The notes beneath the pieces were generated by a model. It had not been told where the DNA came from. It made no database searches and worked only from the letters and a program-made list of their open reading frames with translations. Positions 6,511 to 8,839 of a stretch of DNA of 8,839 bases are shown here, one piece after another. Position numbers and translations under genes: made by a program. This DNA is from Lachnospiraceae bacterium UBA3632 (lineage in GTDB: Bacteria > Bacillota > Clostridia > Lachnospirales > Lachnospiraceae), in assembly GCA_002373975.1 (NCBI GenBank), contig DFKZ01000104.1:1-8839 (forward strand), read 5' to 3'. Position 1 is the stretch's first letter. Every line of letters begins with the position of its first letter.

Positions 6511-7359
6511 TCAGTGGTCCTTTATAAGCGATATTATGGGAATTGCAGATGCTGAAATTATGTAAACCAAACATGCCGAAATGAAAGGCAGATCAAAGGC
6601 CGGAAGTACTATCACAGGGTAGTATTCTGTGGCAAATCCGCCCAGAGCGATCCCTGCTGTCATGATCGCAGCACAGATAACGGAAATGCACAGGATCACA
6701 ATATCTTTTACCCTGAAACGAAAAGGCGAAAAACTCCGTCTTCGCGTGACGCCGTAACCTCTCGCGGTCATGGAGTCGGCTGTTGTCATTGAATGCTCAA
6801 GGGACCATGTGAGGAAACCCGCAAAGATCTTCCCCTCCGCGCGGACACTTTCGATGAAGCTTCCGTCACCGTATAGCCCCAGAAGCTTTTGATGGCGTCT
6901 GTACGAACGTATATATCCGACATAATGAGGGATAAGCCTCATAACAAGAGAGATGATGGTTGCAGCTTTGGCTGATACTCTTCCGAAAAGATAGAGCACT
7001 TTATCCCCTGTCATATAATGGGACAGGCTGATAAACCATAACATTACCCCGATGACCATCAGAGCGCTGTCCGCTCCGAAGAGCAGTGCTTCAAGAGTGA
7101 TACGTCTGCCCGCCATATAGAACAGGACAGTGTTTCCGTTGTGATAAAAGAATGGATTAAATATTGATATCAGCACAAAAAACAAAAGAAACAGAGGAAT
7201 CCTGCGCGCCACTGTCCTGAAGCTGTTCCATGTAAAGAGCATGATCATGCCGCAGATCAGAGTGAGCCCGTGCATATACGGATTTCTCGAAAAGGCGCTT
7301 ATCATACCGGCATACAGGAAATATATAAGCAGTGTAAGAGGGTGGATCCTGTCAATCAT
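6511..7359 (-). CDS. ecfT: ECF transporter transmembrane coupling subunit (EcfT)
   Basis: EcfT links the ATPases to the S component in the membrane. This 282-residue protein has hydrophobic spans near 7-22, 28-44, 53-70, 90-112, 217-240 and 250-278. A long amphipathic, charged stretch (about 115-215) holds the coupling region. The family's Ala-Arg-Gly motif is present as TARGYG (198-203). LRLIPHYVGY-like sequence (139-149) and an arginine-rich segment (RSYRRHQK, 151-158) precede it. I chose the ATG at 7359 over a TTG at 7365: the strong GGGAGGG is 9 nt from the ATG but only 3 nt from the TTG. The start overlaps the end of the upstream gene by 8 nt, and the stop is 3 nt before the fused ATPase gene. 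Confidence 0.92.
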   Translation of the reverse strand: MIDRIHPLTLLIYFLYAGMISAFSRNPYMHGLTLICGMIMLFTWNSFRTVARRIPLFLLFFVLISIFNPFFYHNGNTVLFYMAGRRITLEALLFGADSALMVIGVMLWFISLSHYMTGDKVLYLFGRVSAKAATIISLVMRLIPHYVGYIRSYRRHQKLLGLYGDGSFIESVRAEGKIFAGFLTWSLEHSMTTADSMTARGYGVTRRRSFSPFRFRVKDIVILCISVICAAIMTAGIALGGFATEYYPVIVLPAFDLPFISACLVYIISASAIPIISLIKDH

Positions 7360-8839
7360 CGCCAAGGTCCCTCCCTATATTTGTCGAGTAAAGGATTTCA
7401 ACCGTATCGCCGTCTTTAACCTTGTAGTAACCGCAGCCGATATTGGGAAGCTCGCCGTTTACGCGGTACATCCAGCCTGAAAGGTCGCCGTGATCGTATT
7501 CGTAAATTGAGTCGATCCCCTTGATATAGGCAAGCCCGTATACGGAGTTTTTCTCGTAATCGAGCTGAATGCTTTCCGTGCGGCACACTTCACACAGGAT
7601 CTCAAACACAGTTGAATCCTCCGCAACATAAAGCGTTTTTGGAGGGTATATCTCTTCGTCCGTAACAGTGTGGGCGCTGATGGTAAAAGTGATCTCCGAG
7701 GCGTTTTTGTCGGAAGATGAGAGAAGGACCGTGCTTTCTCTGTTTTCAAAATACGATTTCGACCGGATGTCGAGAGCGAAGAAAACTCCGGTAAAAAGCG
7801 CTGCGATAAGTATTGCGGAAACAAGATGAATAACCTTTTTCCTTTTTATCGTAAAGAAAATGCCTGCCCCGACGGCTATAGCCGAGAATGCGACCAGGAT
7901 CAGTATACGCAGTGTGCCGGCTACAGTCCTTTTTCCTGCCGAATCCGCCTTTATTTCCGAAGCCTGCCGGATCGCCGGCGCGTTTATACTGCCGGAGTCC
8001 TCATACGGGAGCATCACGGTTAGAGCCTGTAATACCTGCGAGGATGCCATATCATTGGACGGGAGCCCGAAGGTGTGGGCGAATCCGCCGTCCTCCTGCT
8101 TGTACAGTAGCAAACCATCAAGCAGGCGGCGTTCAGACAGCATATCGGTTCTGACGGGTATTAAGAAACCGTTGTACATGGAAGCATAAGCCAGTGTAGC
8201 CTGAGCCGTGCTTTCCGAGCACCTGGTACCAAAACTTTCGTAGTCGCCGTCCTCTAACTGATGAGTATCAAGGAATTCTCTTGAAGCGGACACGGATTCC
8301 ACAACAAGAGAGTCTATCGGGAACCAGGCTGACCTTAAAGGTGAAGGGACATGGGGCGCGAGAACCTGCATGGCCATAGCGGTCACATCAACATCACCGA
8401 CATCTCCGGATAAGGTATATCCGCCGTCGCTGCACTGGTAGGAAATGAGTGTTTCTATCACTTCATCATAATCATACCTGTTGACATCATCGTAGGAAAA
8501 TCTGCAGGTATCAAGCATGTAAAGCCCCCAGATATAGGACATGATACCTTTTTCACCTATCGTGTGGTTAATTGCGGTATCCAGTGTGACGCGGTTTACA
8601 TAATCCGAGAGCTCCGTTAATTGTGCATCATCATCCGCAGGTAGTTTTTTATTCTCGTAATCGATACATATCTTGAGAGTGGCAAGTGACTTCTGAAGAG
8701 AAGTGGGAAAGATTCCCTCCTCGGAAGCGACCGCACTGTCGAGAGCTTGTCCGAGAGAAGAAATATATTTTGAAAGATCCGCATCTATATACGGATTCTG
8801 AATGATCGAAGTTATATAATTCTGGTTAGTGCCGCTTAT
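7352..8839 (-). CDS. Membrane-anchored alpha/alpha-repeat + DUF4430 (transcobalamin-like) protein, 5' end missing
   Basis: The frame stays open to the right edge of the window, giving 495 visible residues; the N-terminus and any signal peptide lie outside. The N-terminal part carries terpenoid-cyclase/prenyltransferase-type repeats with QxxDGG-like turns: YQCSDGGY (134-141), HQLEDGDY (193-200) and YKQEDGGF (246-253). Two hydrophobic spans (about 309-331 and 336-357) are joined by a short basic KRKK turn, which predicts a membrane hairpin with both flanks outside the cell. The C-terminal 115 residues form a DUF4430 domain ending in the hallmark SGWMYRVNGELPN (454-466) and VKDGDTVEILYS (474-485). 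Both domain types resemble the two halves of intrinsic factor and transcobalamin. As first visible gene of the ECF operon, it probably captures the ligand and hands it to the S component. The cobalamin link is inference; the domain calls are solid. Confidence 0.88.
   Translation of the reverse strand: MSGTNQNYITSIIQNPYIDADLSKYISSLGQALDSAVASEEGIFPTSLQKSLATLKICIDYENKKLPADDDAQLTELSDYVNRVTLDTAINHTIGEKGIMSYIWGLYMLDTCRFSYDDVNRYDYDEVIETLISYQCSDGGYTLSGDVGDVDVTAMAMQVLAPHVPSPLRSAWFPIDSLVVESVSASREFLDTHQLEDGDYESFGTRCSESTAQATLAYASMYNGFLIPVRTDMLSERRLLDGLLLYKQEDGGFAHTFGLPSNDMASSQVLQALTVMLPYEDSGSINAPAIRQASEIKADSAGKRTVAGTLRILILVAFSAIAVGAGIFFTIKRKKVIHLVSAILIAALFTGVFFALDIRSKSYFENRESTVLLSSSDKNASEITFTISAHTVTDEEIYPPKTLYVAEDSTVFEILCEVCRTESIQLDYEKNSVYGLAYIKGIDSIYEYDHGDLSGWMYRVNGELPNIGCGYYKVKDGDTVEILYSTNIGRDLGDD
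7369..7375 (-). promoter_or_regulatory. Ribosome binding site that sets the ecfT start
   Basis: GGGAGGG on the minus strand, 9 nt before the ATG at 7359. It is embedded in the end of the DUF4430 protein gene and rules against the TTG at 7365. Confidence 0.8.

Noticed and set aside
7352..8839. Squalene/terpenoid cyclase or protein prenyltransferase enzyme.
   Set aside because: The QxxDGG-type repeats share the fold, but I see no DxDD-type catalytic motif in the visible part. The membrane hairpin and DUF4430 domain indicate a binding protein instead.

Overview
The window looks like chromosomal DNA from a Gram-positive anaerobe of the Clostridia, probably Lachnospiraceae or a relative. This rests on the moderate GC content, strong GGAGG-type ribosome binding sites, a lipoprotein-type ApbE with an acidic spacer, an ECF-type vitamin transporter, and a gene trio (esterase, stand-alone condensation-fold acyltransferase, zinc-ribbon membrane protein) that I associate with that group. 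The assignment is inference, since no rRNA or other marker gene is present. Nothing suggests a phage, a transposon or a CRISPR array.

Layout. (1) Positions 71-2910, minus strand: a tight three-gene operon read from right to left. It encodes an HSL-type alpha/beta hydrolase, then a condensation/alcohol acetyltransferase-fold protein with an intact HxxxDG motif, then a small six-span membrane protein with an N-terminal four-cysteine zinc ribbon. (2) Positions 2911-3057: a 147-bp divergent intergenic region. It carries a perfect extended -10 box (TGGTATAAT) for the hydrolase operon, placed so close to the ATG that the mRNA would be nearly leaderless. (3) Positions 3058-4371, plus strand: a lipoprotein FAD:protein FMN transferase (ApbE) on a long acidic tether. 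(4) Positions 4409-8839, minus strand, running off the right edge: a second operon. It encodes a membrane-anchored protein with terpenoid-cyclase-like alpha/alpha repeats and a C-terminal DUF4430 (transcobalamin-like) domain, then EcfT, a fused double ATPase (EcfA-EcfA'), and a dedicated S component. Gaps in this operon are -8, +3 and -4 nt, so it should be translated as a coupled unit.

How the genes may work together. The right-hand operon has all the parts of a dedicated (group I) ECF importer plus a large extracytoplasmic partner. That partner combines the two domain types that make up eukaryotic intrinsic factor and transcobalamin, so a corrinoid (vitamin B12-like) substrate is the most attractive hypothesis. 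It is not proven here. A flavin substrate, which would tie the transporter to the convergent ApbE gene, is the main alternative. The left-hand operon looks like a small acyl-transfer and ester-hydrolysis system, possibly making or remodelling a lipid or ester at the membrane; its substrate cannot be read from sequence. No stretch of more than 300 bases lacks a gene.
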